From Geomicrobium sp. JCM 19039 (GTDB taxonomy: Bacteria > Bacillota > Bacilli > Bacillales > Marinococcaceae), in NCBI RefSeq assembly GCF_000698145.1, contig NZ_BAXB01000001.1:62001-126000 (forward strand): a stretch of DNA of 64,000 nucleotides. Direction: 5' to 3'. Position numbers and translations under genes: made by a program. Positions 26,574-34,423 of this stretch are shown here, one piece after another. The notes under the pieces were generated by a model. That model was not told where the DNA came from, ran no database searches, and saw only the letters and a list, made by a program, of their open reading frames with translations. The stretch's first letter is position 1, and every line of letters begins with the position of its first letter.

Positions 26574-26966
26574 TTGGACGAAAAATTAGTAAGAGTTGGA
26601 ACGACGTACATTCCCGTAACCGATGTTGAACGATCAGCCCGGTGGTATACAGATAAATTAGGCGCAAACCTCACATATATAGATGGGGATAAAGCAATAG
26701 TAAACCTTGCTAATCAAAGTATGTTCTTAGTGAAGTCAAGCGAAGGACAAACGTCTAATTTTATTGATGTTTATGGTGAGGAATGTTTTTCTTTAACATT
26801 TGAAGTAAACGGATTGGAATCGTTAAAAACTTTGCATAAAGAATTCAAAGAGAATGATATTAAGGTTGGACACATTGAAAACCGGGGCCATGCTGGAAGA
26901 AATTTTGTGTTCTTTGATCCAAATGGGAATAAATTTGACGTATGGAGCGAGCTTCGTATGTCATAA
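26574..26966 (+). CDS. VOC family protein (glyoxalase/bleomycin-resistance fold)
   Basis: A 130-residue protein of the vicinal oxygen chelate fold. Two beta-alpha-beta-beta-beta modules are visible: TTYIPVTDVERSARWYTDKL at the N-terminus and a second module ending in VGHIENRGHAGRNFVFFDPNGNKF. The metal-ligand type residues and the FFDPNGN turn are typical. The exact reaction is unknown. TTG 26574 follows GGAGGT. A broken copy of its 3' end lies at 23037. Confidence 0.78.
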   Translation: MDEKLVRVGTTYIPVTDVERSARWYTDKLGANLTYIDGDKAIVNLANQSMFLVKSSEGQTSNFIDVYGEECFSLTFEVNGLESLKTLHKEFKENDIKVGHIENRGHAGRNFVFFDPNGNKFDVWSELRMS

Positions 26967-26994
26967 ACAAGCGATTTGTGGAGGTGATCTGGGA

Positions 26995-27390
26995 GTGAAT
27001 CCATTAACGAACGTCACAATGACCATTCCGAAGGGGTGTGATAATGCCCCGCGAAAAAAGATTGTCATTGACTTAATCGTAGCTTTTTTAGCGGGGGACG
27101 GGGGTACGATTCGTACGAATGTGAGCGAATCGGCTGTTTGGATCAACATTGCAACGAGTGAAGAGTTACGTGGCGTCGATCAGATTGTGGACCGTTTGGA
27201 TGAGAACGAACAACAGTTGACTGACGTTGAGGTTTCATCTGTCATTACGCACGGGAAATTTGCATCGATTGATGGCGTTGTCCATTATGAAGACGATTCT
27301 GCTCTTTATTTTTGTGAAGTGCTTACCTTTACGAGCGCTTCCAACAAAGGTATGGTCAAAGAGATCAAATCGTATCATTTGCTGAAATGA
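26995..27390 (+). CDS. NTF2-like (SnoaL-fold) small protein
   Basis: The 131-residue protein begins at GTG 26995, 9-10 bases after GGAGGTG. It has the helix-then-sheet pattern of NTF2-like proteins: a helix with KIVIDLIVAFLAGDGGTIRTN, then sheets SAVWINIATSEELRG, HGKFASIDGVVHYEDDS and YFCEVLTFTSASNKGMVKEIKSY. Such proteins are small enzymes or binding proteins; nothing here points to a substrate. It lies 28 bases behind the VOC gene. Confidence 0.6.
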   Translation: MNPLTNVTMTIPKGCDNAPRKKIVIDLIVAFLAGDGGTIRTNVSESAVWINIATSEELRGVDQIVDRLDENEQQLTDVEVSSVITHGKFASIDGVVHYEDDSALYFCEVLTFTSASNKGMVKEIKSYHLLK

Positions 27391-27394
27391 CCCT

Positions 27395-27679
27395 TCAAAT
27401 CAGCACCAGCACTAACGAATGAATTCCAGTAAATAAAAATACCGCGGGTAAGAGGCAAAAAGCAATAAACCATCCTTTGTTCATCGGATCTGCAGGGTTT
27501 ACGTACGCATGCAAGATGGCGAGAAAAGACGCAGGCGCAGCAACGAGTGAAAATGCCACGTTTACCCAAGGATTGATCGACTCAACGTATTCGTACGTAA
27601 ACGTTTGATAAAGCGTAATCACTGTAAGAATGCACAAAACACTAAATAGCGTAACCGCACTCCATTTTAATGATTTCAT
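27395..27679 (-). CDS. small membrane protein (94 aa), three helices
   Basis: Hydrophobic 94-residue protein with segments near residues 7-25, 36-58 and 68-92 and short polar links (NPADPMNKG between the second and third). A GAGGTGGGG site precedes the ATG. It forms a two-gene minus-strand unit with the next small membrane protein, 25 bases upstream. Family not recognised. Confidence 0.6.
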   Translation of the reverse strand: MKSLKWSAVTLFSVLCILTVITLYQTFTYEYVESINPWVNVAFSLVAAPASFLAILHAYVNPADPMNKGWFIAFCLLPAVFLFTGIHSLVLVLI

Positions 27680-27704
27680 CCGATCCCCACCTCATCGTTC
27701 CCGC

Positions 27705-27935
27705 TTAGAAAATACGGAATAATCGCAAGACCCCTTCGCTGCTACCGCTCATATGTATAATGACGAAATACAGACTGCAAAGCATAATTACAATTCCACT
27801 CGTGAGTGCGGTATAGCCTAGCGCTTTGCTCCGTTCTTTCAGTAGTGGATAGAGTAACAAGAACATGATGCCTAAAAAGAAAAAAATTAAGACCGTCATG
27901 TAATGTGCGTGGATGGCGTGCTCTCCGTAATGCAA
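27705..27935 (-). CDS. small membrane protein (76 aa)
   Basis: TTG 27935 lies 6 bases after AGGAGGG and is taken as the start. The product has a His-rich N-terminus (HYGEHAIHAHY) that could bind metal, then two or three hydrophobic segments and a basic loop (LLKERSKALGY). It is read in the same direction as the 94-residue membrane protein and probably in one transcript. Function unknown. Confidence 0.55.
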   Translation of the reverse strand: MHYGEHAIHAHYMTVLIFFFLGIMFLLLYPLLKERSKALGYTALTSGIVIMLCSLYFVIIHMSGSSEGVLRLFRIF

Positions 27936-28080
27936 GGAAATCCCTCCTAGAATACATATTCTACTCATCAATTCCCTACTACAAGCTATACAAACATTTG
28001 CATGACGTCTCCTTAACTCGGGGAGCTGTTAAACCACTCCCCCTCCCCACTGAATATAGTCGATTTATATTTCGGCGCCG

Positions 28081-28272
28081 GATATCCAAATACTGGAAGA
28101 GTATTGCCGAAAAGAGCGAAGTACCGGCATTAGGCATCCAAATACTGGAAACGTAGTACAGAAAAGAGCGAGGTGCTGGCATTGGGCATCCAAATACTGG
28201 AACCGTAGTACCGAAAAGAGCCAAGTACCGGCATTGAGCATCCAAATACTGGAAACGTAGTACCGAAAATGG
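28081..28272. repeat. tandem repeat, 52-base unit, about 3.7 copies
   Basis: The anchor ATCCAAATACTGGAA starts at 28084, 28136, 28188 and 28240, exactly 52 bases apart. The rest of each unit (GTAGTACCGAAAAGAG, then AGTACCGGCATT) is also conserved with a few changes, so there are no unique spacers. The fourth copy fades after GTAGTACCGAAAA. Confidence 0.85.
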
Positions 28273-28554
28273 GTATGCAAAATCGATGCACCCTATACCC
28301 TCTGCCCGTCACCTCTCTGAGATAATTTTGGGAAATCATGATCTATATAAGTTGAACTAAAGAATTTCTTCACAAACGAATGGTATACCAACCGTTAAAG
28401 CCTAAAGTTCATCGACTTTGAGATCGATCATCATCGGTTTCAATAGACGTAGAAAAGATGAGTATCTACTGCTATTGGCCTCCAAAGTGTACGGATCGAG
28501 TTGAATGCCAATATTGAGCAACCCCAGTTCAGCGACGTCGTCTATTCAGTACCG

Positions 28555-28652
28555 TCGCTTGGAACGAAAGGCGATGACGCCTGCGGAAGAAGGGCCGAGA
28601 CGAGACCCCGCAGGTCGTTAGACCGAGGAGGCTCGGCCGGTCCTCCGCGGTA
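28555..28652. repeat. Bacillaceae-type intergenic palindromic element
   Basis: GC-rich element containing CCTGCGGAAG, GAGACCCCGCAGG, CGAGGAGGCTCGGCC and CCGCGGTAAAG. This order is what I know from a highly repeated extragenic element in Bacillus-related genomes; the arms CCTGCGG/CCCCGCAGG and GGCCGAG/CTCGGCC can fold. Function unknown. Confidence 0.6.
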
Positions 28653-28844
28653 AAGAAAACACGGTGGCTGTCTTTTAGCCACCGATGTTGCCCTTATACT
28701 CTGGAGTGTCAAGAAAACACGGTGGGCGTACTTTGGCCACCGATGTTGCCCTTATACTCTGGAGTGCAAGCATCCGCCTGAAGTGGAAAGCAACAACAAA
28801 CTGGGTAATTAGGAAAATGTTAAGTTCATCCTATATAGATCACC
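28653..28844 (+). repeat. dispersed repeat, copy A (with internal tandem)
   Basis: A 57-58-base unit starting AAGAAAACACGGTGG and ending CTCTGGAGTG occurs twice in tandem (28653 and 28711), followed by a 77-base tail ending TATATAGATCACC. Each unit has a GGTGGC...GCCACC hairpin. The same unit and tail occur at 44174-44303, and part of the tail at 15754. Confidence 0.7.
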
Positions 28845-28865
28845 CCTACGCCCCCTAATTGAAAA

Positions 28866-28897
28866 GCCTCTTACATGTTCACATGTAAGAGGCGGTT
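28866..28897. terminator. bidirectional terminator downstream of the betaine-binding gene
   Basis: Perfect 13-base arms GCCTCTTACATGT and ACATGTAAGAGGC. On the minus strand, TTTTC follows; on the plus strand, GGTTTTG. It lies about 90 bases past the stop of the minus-strand lipoprotein gene. Confidence 0.7.
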
Positions 28898-28985
28898 TTG
28901 TTTCGGCACCTCAGGTGCCGATGTGTGGATCTGTTTTGAAATTATTTAGGGGAAGGGCGACCCGAATTGGGAATCACCAAATACT

Positions 28986-29936
28986 TTAGCCTTCGATCCA
29001 CTCATCGACGAGATCGCGGTTATCTTCGATCCATTGTTCGGCGGCGGCTTGTTCATCGTCAAGTTCCGCATACAGAACGAGCATTTCAGACAGTTGATCG
29101 TCGGTAAAGAAGACGCGGTTCATAAATTCAATTAATCCTGGATCTTCATCGCCAAGACCAGGGCGGGTCATATAATACATGTTGTCCCCTTCTCCGTAAA
29201 TGAGATCAGGGTCTTCTAAATATTTCATATCGTATTCCCCGAATGTCCAGTGTGGGCTCCAAAGGGTAACGACGATCGGCTCTTCATTGTTGTATTTGCT
29301 GTTTAATTCTGCAATCATCGCTTGTTCTGATGAGGTTTGCAATGTGAAATCGTCCAAGTTGTAGTGGTCAAGAATTTCGTTTTGTGTAATGTCGGAAAGG
29401 GAGGCGCCAGGGTCGATACCGGTAATGATGCCATCTAGTTCATCCACGTAGTCGTTCAAATCTTCAATTGTATTCAAGTCTTCCATATACTCGGGTACAA
29501 CGAGTCCCATTTCTGTACCTTCATACATGACACCATCTTCGTACGTATCAATATTGTCAGAGTCAAGAGAGAGGAATTGTTGATCCGTGTGTGGTAGCCA
29601 AGCAGAGATTCCTAAATCAATCTCCTCGTTCTCTAAACCAGAGAACAAGAATGCTTTCTCTACAAGAGAGGTTGTCGGTTCGTAACCGATTTCTTCAAGG
29701 ACTTGTCGGAAAAATTCGGCTTTTACAATACCTTCTGCGTAGTTGTTATGGCTGATCGAAATTGGACCACCTGCAGGTTCTTGATCACTCGCTTCAACGT
29801 TGTCCTCACCATCCTCGCCATTCTCATCAGTTTCTGCGCCATCATTTTCTTCGGTCGTCTCGTCTGTGTCGTCTCCACATGCAGTGAGTAGAACTGCGGT
29901 TGCGCCAACTGCTAGAATGGTTTGTAATTTTTTCAT
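28986..29936 (-). CDS. glycine betaine/proline ABC transporter substrate-binding lipoprotein (OpuAC/ProX-like)
   Basis: A 316-residue lipoprotein with lipobox LLTACGDD, a 30-residue acidic linker, then the OpuAC-type ligand domain. Typical pieces are ISHNNYAEGIVKAEFFRQVLEEIGY, ISAWLPHTDQ and VTLWSPHWTFGEYDMKYLEDP; the tryptophans in the last two are of the kind that form the aromatic cage for trimethylammonium groups. It would capture glycine betaine or a related osmolyte outside the cell. No ATPase or permease gene is beside it, so it must work with a transporter encoded elsewhere. ATG 29936 has a GGGGG site; TTG 29948 is less likely. Confidence 0.87.
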   Translation of the reverse strand: MKKLQTILAVGATAVLLTACGDDTDETTEENDGAETDENGEDGEDNVEASDQEPAGGPISISHNNYAEGIVKAEFFRQVLEEIGYEPTTSLVEKAFLFSGLENEEIDLGISAWLPHTDQQFLSLDSDNIDTYEDGVMYEGTEMGLVVPEYMEDLNTIEDLNDYVDELDGIITGIDPGASLSDITQNEILDHYNLDDFTLQTSSEQAMIAELNSKYNNEEPIVVTLWSPHWTFGEYDMKYLEDPDLIYGEGDNMYYMTRPGLGDEDPGLIEFMNRVFFTDDQLSEMLVLYAELDDEQAAAEQWIEDNRDLVDEWIEG

Positions 29937-30071
29937 TTTGACCCCCAATGATATTTTTGTATCTTTAAATCATACTAGAATGGAAGAGAATTACAAGTAA
30001 TACGATATATTTCTTCTAGCAAGGCAAATGCTCTACAATAGAGAGAACGACACACAAAGCGAGGAAATCAA

Positions 30072-31146
30072 ATGAAGGAAGTATATAGTGATCTCATTCA
30101 ATACCGTGGCAGTCACTATGAGTTTGGTGTGCTGCAAGGCGAGAAACTCAGGCGTTCACTCACGCTTGTGAATCGAGAGAATCAGTGGAAAGTTCGGCAA
30201 CCTAGGTTTCAAATTGATGTCGAAGAGACGAAAGAAGTATTCATGAAATTGGCGCCACTCATTTGGGAAGAGCTGAACGGTCTTCGCGACAGCTTGGATT
30301 GGTCAATGGAAAAAGTGTTGCAAGAGTTTGGTGGCTACCGGGTCAACGGTGAACGCTCCGGATGTTCCATCTTGTCCGGTGATACATATCTTGTACGTAA
30401 TTACGACTATCATCCGAAAACGTATGATGGGCGTTATGTGCTCTATCAGCCGACAGATGGAGGGTACGCAACGATTGGACCGAGTCAACGCATTACCGGA
30501 AGAATGGATGGCATGAATGAAAAAGGACTGGCGATGGGCTATAACTTGACGAACCGAAAGAAGCCAGGGGACGGTTCATCTGTACGATGATTGGCCGCAT
30601 TATTCTTGAGACGTGTGCAGATGTAACCGAAGCGGTGGAGTGTGTACGTGCCATCCTCATCGCCACTCGTTTAGCTATATCGTCTACGACCAGACCGACG
30701 GAATGGTCGTTATCGAAAGCTCACCACGGGGTGTAGAAGCACGTTCAGCAGATGCGTGTACGAACCATTTCGAACGGTTAACCGAAGAAAACCGATTTAA
30801 TTTAGACGATTCTCATCGGCGTCTAGATCTCATGAAAAATGCGAACGTGCAAACAGCTGAAGAAGCATTTGCACTATTAAACTCGCCTGAAGATGATATA
30901 TTTTCCCTAAAATATAGCAGTTGGTCAGGGACGATTCACACGTCGGTCTATGAGCCAGAGAAGATGTGTGCTTGGATTGGCATCGGAGGGGATCAGACAC
31001 CGAAGAAATTCGACTTTGAATCGTGGCTGTTCGGGACCGATGCTAAAGGTACAAAGGTGTACGGAAGAGTTGATACCGACCTACCATTTGTTCATATGGA
31101 TGAGAATGCAGATTGGTTCCGCAGAAAGGGTGAACGTCGTGATTGA
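30072..31146 (+). pseudogene. C45 family linear amide hydrolase/acyltransferase, two frameshifts
   Basis: The repaired protein (358 residues) looks like the peptidase C45 branch of Ntn hydrolases (isopenicillin N acyltransferase-like). GYRVNGERSGCSILSGD carries the candidate nucleophile Cys behind Gly, and NYDYHP, GRMDGMNEKGLAMGYNLTNR and FSYIVYD follow as in the family. The frame slips at about 30576 (GGTTC should be GGTTTC, DGFICTMIGRIILETC) and about 30655 (ATCCTC should be ATCCCTC, IPHRHSFSY). It overlaps the ABC ATPase gene by 8 bases and so belongs to that operon. The substrate is unknown; homologues cleave amide bonds of small acylated molecules. Confidence 0.75.
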
Positions 31147-32051
31147 AGTAAAGAACTTAAGCAAATCATACAAAGACTTTCAGGCGGTCAAAGATAGTAC
31201 ATTTACAGTGGATAAAGGGAGATCTTCGGGTTTCTCGGACCGAACGGAGCAGGAAAGAGTACGACGATTAACATTCTCTCAACGATGCTCAAGCCGACGG
31301 GCGGCACGGTCATCATCAATGGGTATGATGTGACCAAACATAAAAACAAAGTTCGCGAGAGCATTGGAATTATTTTTCAAGAGAATACACTCGATGAGAA
31401 ATTAACGGCTAAAGAGAACTTGATGCTTCATTGCAAGTTGTACCGCGTGCCAAGATCAAAACGAAAGGCACGGATTGATGAAGTGTTAGAGATCGTTGAT
31501 TTGACCGACAGCCTAAACAGTACCGTTGAGAAATTTTCCGGAGGGATGAAGCGCCGGTTAGAAATCGCAAGAGGGTTATTGCACTATCCGAAAGTATTGT
31601 TTCTTGACCAACCATCGGTTGGCCTTGATCCTCAGACAAGAGCACACATATGGATTACATTCTCAAACTTAAAGAGAAAGAGAACATTACGATGTTTCTT
31701 ACGACCCACTATCTTGATGAGGCAGAAATTAGTGACCGGGTGGCGATTATGGATCACGGTGAGATCATTACAATCGACACGCCAAAAGCGTTAAAACAGC
31801 AACTTGGTGGAGATATTATTGAGCTCACGACAGCGGATAATGCCCGTGCTCTTGAAGAAATCCAAACAAAATTTGATGTGGTTGAGGCCGCGATTGTTGA
31901 AGATACGATTCATTGCAAAGTCGAAAACAGTGACGCATTCGTGTCGGACTTCATAAAGCAACTAGAAACACCACTGACCGGTTTGGACATCCGCAAGCCG
32001 ACGCTCAATGATGTGTTTCTATCATTTACCGGAAGAGCAATTAGAGACTAG
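31139..32051 (+). pseudogene. ABC exporter ATP-binding protein (DrrA/NatA type), two frameshifts
   Basis: GTG 31139 follows AAAGGG by 8 bases; the repaired protein has about 304 residues. Motifs: Walker A GPNGAGKST (visible only after adding a G to GGG at about 31219), Q-loop IIFQENTLDEKLTA, signature FSGGMKRR, Walker B LFLDQPSVGLDP and H-loop TTHYLDEAE. The second slip is at about 31651 (TGGAT should be TGGGAT, IWDYILKLK). The C-terminal 75 residues fit the DrrA family tail. In Walker B the usual catalytic Glu is Gln (codon CAA), a change that normally cripples hydrolysis. It pairs with the ABC-2 permease that follows. Confidence 0.82.
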
Positions 32052-32066
32052 AAGGAGGGGGAGTAT

Positions 32067-32891
32067 ATGGAAGGAATGATTGCCATATGGCAGCGTGACG
32101 TCTTGAAGTTTTTTAAAGATCGAGCCCGACTGTTCGGTTCGATGACGATGCCGGTCTTATTGCTCATCGTGTTCGGTGTCGGTATGGGCGGCTCTATGGA
32201 ATCGTTGATGAGTTCAGCTGTCGGCGGGGACCTTGAGTTTAATTATGTCGAGTTTATCTTTCCAGGTATCGTTTCCATGACGTTGCTCATGACGTCGGTG
32301 TTTTCATCACTATCGATCATTCAAGATCGGGATTTTGGGTACATGAGAGAAATACTTGTCTCGCCCGTTTCACGGGTGAATATCGCGATCGGGAAGATGC
32401 TCGGCTCAGCAACGGTCGCGTTTATGCAAGGGTTGATGCTATTTATTCTCATGCCTGTGCTCGGGGTGAGTATCGATTTGGTGTCGTTTCTCCTCGTCAT
32501 GCCAGTCATGTTTTTGCTCGCGTGTACGTTTGCGTCATTAGGATTACTCGTGGCGAGCATTTTAAAATCAACACAAGCGTTTCAACTCGTCGTTAATGCA
32601 CTTGTGATGCCGATGATCTTTTTGTCAGGGGCATTATTTCCATTAAACAATATGCCGGCATGGGTCGATTTTCTCGTTACATTAAACCCGGTTACATACG
32701 GCGTGGACTTAATGAAACATATCATGATTGATGTGGAGAACTTGAGTGCAGAAGTGTATGAAGAAATGGGATTGAACCTTAATTTCTTTGGCATCCCTGT
32801 AACACCGGCAGGAGAGATTCTCTTCATTGTTGGATTTACAACCATTCTCATCATTCTCGCTACATTTAGCTTTAGTCGATCCAACTCGTAG
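32067..32891 (+). CDS. ABC-2 type exporter permease
   Basis: A 274-residue permease with six membrane segments and the ABC-2 signature region REILVSPVSRVNIAIGKMLGS (about residue 95) followed by LSGALFPLNNMPAWVDFLVTLNPVTYGVDLMKH (split by me as LSGALFPLNNMPAW and NPVTYGVDLMKH). It forms an efflux complex with the preceding ATPase, of the kind that exports drugs or lipid-like compounds. An AGGAGGGGG site lies 7 bases before the ATG. It is intact. The transported compound is unknown. Confidence 0.88.
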   Translation: MEGMIAIWQRDVLKFFKDRARLFGSMTMPVLLLIVFGVGMGGSMESLMSSAVGGDLEFNYVEFIFPGIVSMTLLMTSVFSSLSIIQDRDFGYMREILVSPVSRVNIAIGKMLGSATVAFMQGLMLFILMPVLGVSIDLVSFLLVMPVMFLLACTFASLGLLVASILKSTQAFQLVVNALVMPMIFLSGALFPLNNMPAWVDFLVTLNPVTYGVDLMKHIMIDVENLSAEVYEEMGLNLNFFGIPVTPAGEILFIVGFTTILIILATFSFSRSNS

Positions 32892-32905
32892 AAAGGACGA
32901 TATTC

Positions 32906-33821
32906 TTGCGTAAACGAATTGTACCACTAGGTTTCATCGTGCTTGCCAGTGGCTGCGTTCCTGGCGCGCAAGCTGCGGCTGATGGCTTTCCAGACGCGTC
33001 GATGACGTTGCTATTGCTCATTACGATTCCAATCTACTTCATCTACTTCCTCGTGGCGCTTTTCCAATTTAAGCGAACGCCCCGTGAATCGAAAAGCTAT
33101 TCCGGAGCCACTGAAGCGTTTAACGAGCGTTATCCGGTGGAGCTTGCGCTCATCACGAAACGAAAAGCGTTGTTTACCCCGAACGTGCAACACGCGCTCT
33201 TCGTCGATCTCATTCGCCGTGGCTATGTCGAGGAACAAGACGGGTTGTTTGTTCTCGTTCATGAGGAAGGGCTTTTGGATTACGAAAAACCGTTCGTTCA
33301 GCTCGTGTTCACTAAATTGAGCGAGACAGCGGGGACGTTTGAACCGGAGCGAGTCAAATCCCGAATAAAACAAGACAAAGCTTTTCAAGAACGCTTCAAG
33401 CGTGCCTATTTAGAACAAGGGAAATTATACCAAGAGCGATTTCTTCGTCGCGGCTGGTTCAACCGGCAAAGCCTGTGGTCATCGCCAATACGCTCGCAAG
33501 TATTGGATTCGCTTCCGTCGGCGTCGTCTTCTTTTTTGCACAAAGCAATGGATTTGCTTTCGCAGGTGCGGGCTTAATCGTTTCGGCACTTGTCATGTGG
33601 GGGTATCTCATCCAACAAAACGTACTGAGTGAAGCAGGCAAAAAGAATACATTCTCGGGAAAGCGCTGCTTTATGAGCGCGGGCGCGGCGAAACGATCGA
33701 GAATGAGCAAACGTACATCTTTTTAAGAGCGGCTGGGCGCGCGCACGAAGCCCCTGCTCATATAAACGTCAAATCTAATATGTTTGACTTTTACGGAGGT
33801 GGGACGGATGCTAAGCGCTAA
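32906..33821 (+). pseudogene. DUF2207-like membrane protein, two frameshifts
   Basis: TTG 32906 starts a signal-like hydrophobic segment and a second membrane helix (MTLLLLITIPIYFIYFLVAL). A soluble domain follows with the DUF2207-type pattern LFVDLIRRGYVEEQDGLFVL and, later, FKRAYLEQGKLYQERFLRRGWF. Then come two membrane helices and a glycine-containing tail (FDFYGGGTD). Breaks at about 33462 (CAAAGCC should be CAAAAGCC) and about 33660 (GGAAAGC should be GGAAAAGC) are repaired to 305 residues. The last 14 bases overlap the next start. The role is unknown; it sits in the exporter operon. Confidence 0.6.
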
Positions 33822-34314
33822 GAAACAATTAAATGATGATTATGTAAGCCACCCAATTGAAAGAAGGTTGACTGCCGGTGTGGTGGGCAGCCTCCTTTTA
33901 TTATGGGGGGTCTCGATCTGGATGTGGCTCGTGTTCTCTGGCCCCGTCGTCGTTCATTGGGGGATCAATGGCTACAGTTACGGAGCGCCCAGTTCAAACT
34001 TATGGATGAGTGTTACGTTTACAGTCCTTGCTCTTTTATTACTCATGTTGCGAAGGTGGCTGAATCCGTATTCCAAATGGACGAACATCCCAACGTCTGT
34101 TACTGAAGAGAATGCCGAGCCAATTTATCGAAGTTTGCGTCACCTTATGGCATGGCTCGCATTCATTACGGCGTTACTTCCGTTGCCGATTTTCATCGAT
34201 TTTCTACTCGTTAGCCTCGGTGTGAATGTTTACCTGTTTGCGGTTGCCCCCATCCTAGGCCTTGTGTATCCGCTCGTGACTGTCTACTATTTGCTTAAAA
34301 TTTCGAATCATTAA
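33808..34314 (+). CDS. DUF1648-like small membrane protein
   Basis: The ATG at 33808 has GGAGGTGGG upstream and lies inside the end of the preceding gene. The 168-residue protein has four membrane segments. PVVVHWGINGYSYGAPSS (about residues 47-64) resembles the extracytoplasmic loop of DUF1648/SdpI-type proteins (proline, His-Trp/Phe, Asn-Gly). Such proteins act as immunity factors or signal sensors in some Bacillus systems; that role is not shown here. It is the last gene of the exporter operon. Confidence 0.6.
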   Translation: MLSAKKQLNDDYVSHPIERRLTAGVVGSLLLLWGVSIWMWLVFSGPVVVHWGINGYSYGAPSSNLWMSVTFTVLALLLLMLRRWLNPYSKWTNIPTSVTEENAEPIYRSLRHLMAWLAFITALLPLPIFIDFLLVSLGVNVYLFAVAPILGLVYPLVTVYYLLKISNH

Positions 34315-34423
34315 AAGTGAGGCCGATAAGATGTAAATCTTTTGTTAAGATTTCTAGAAAGAATTGATCGGAAGTGAAGCGTCGTTTACCGTTTGTATTA
34401 TATTGCGTAAAAGGAGACAGATT

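Larger units (their letters stand above)
27936..28985. other. 1-kb gene-free region with several repeat families
   Basis: No supported gene. It holds a 52-base tandem array (28081-28272), a GC-rich Bacillaceae-type palindromic element (28555-28652), a dispersed repeat (28653-28844) and a bidirectional terminator (28866-28897). A second palindrome, CGGCACCTCAGGTGCCG, is at 28905-28921. Minus-strand frames over the tandem array show the repeat as a repeated peptide, but they have no start signals. Confidence 0.65.

Noticed and set aside
28081-28272. CRISPR array
   Set aside because: The whole 52-base unit is conserved, so there are no spacers; no cas genes in the window.
28065-28339. Overlapping minus-strand frames with a repeated peptide, possible repeat protein
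   Set aside because: The repeats come from the 52-base DNA array read in three frames; 52 is not a multiple of 3, so each copy changes frame. No binding site.
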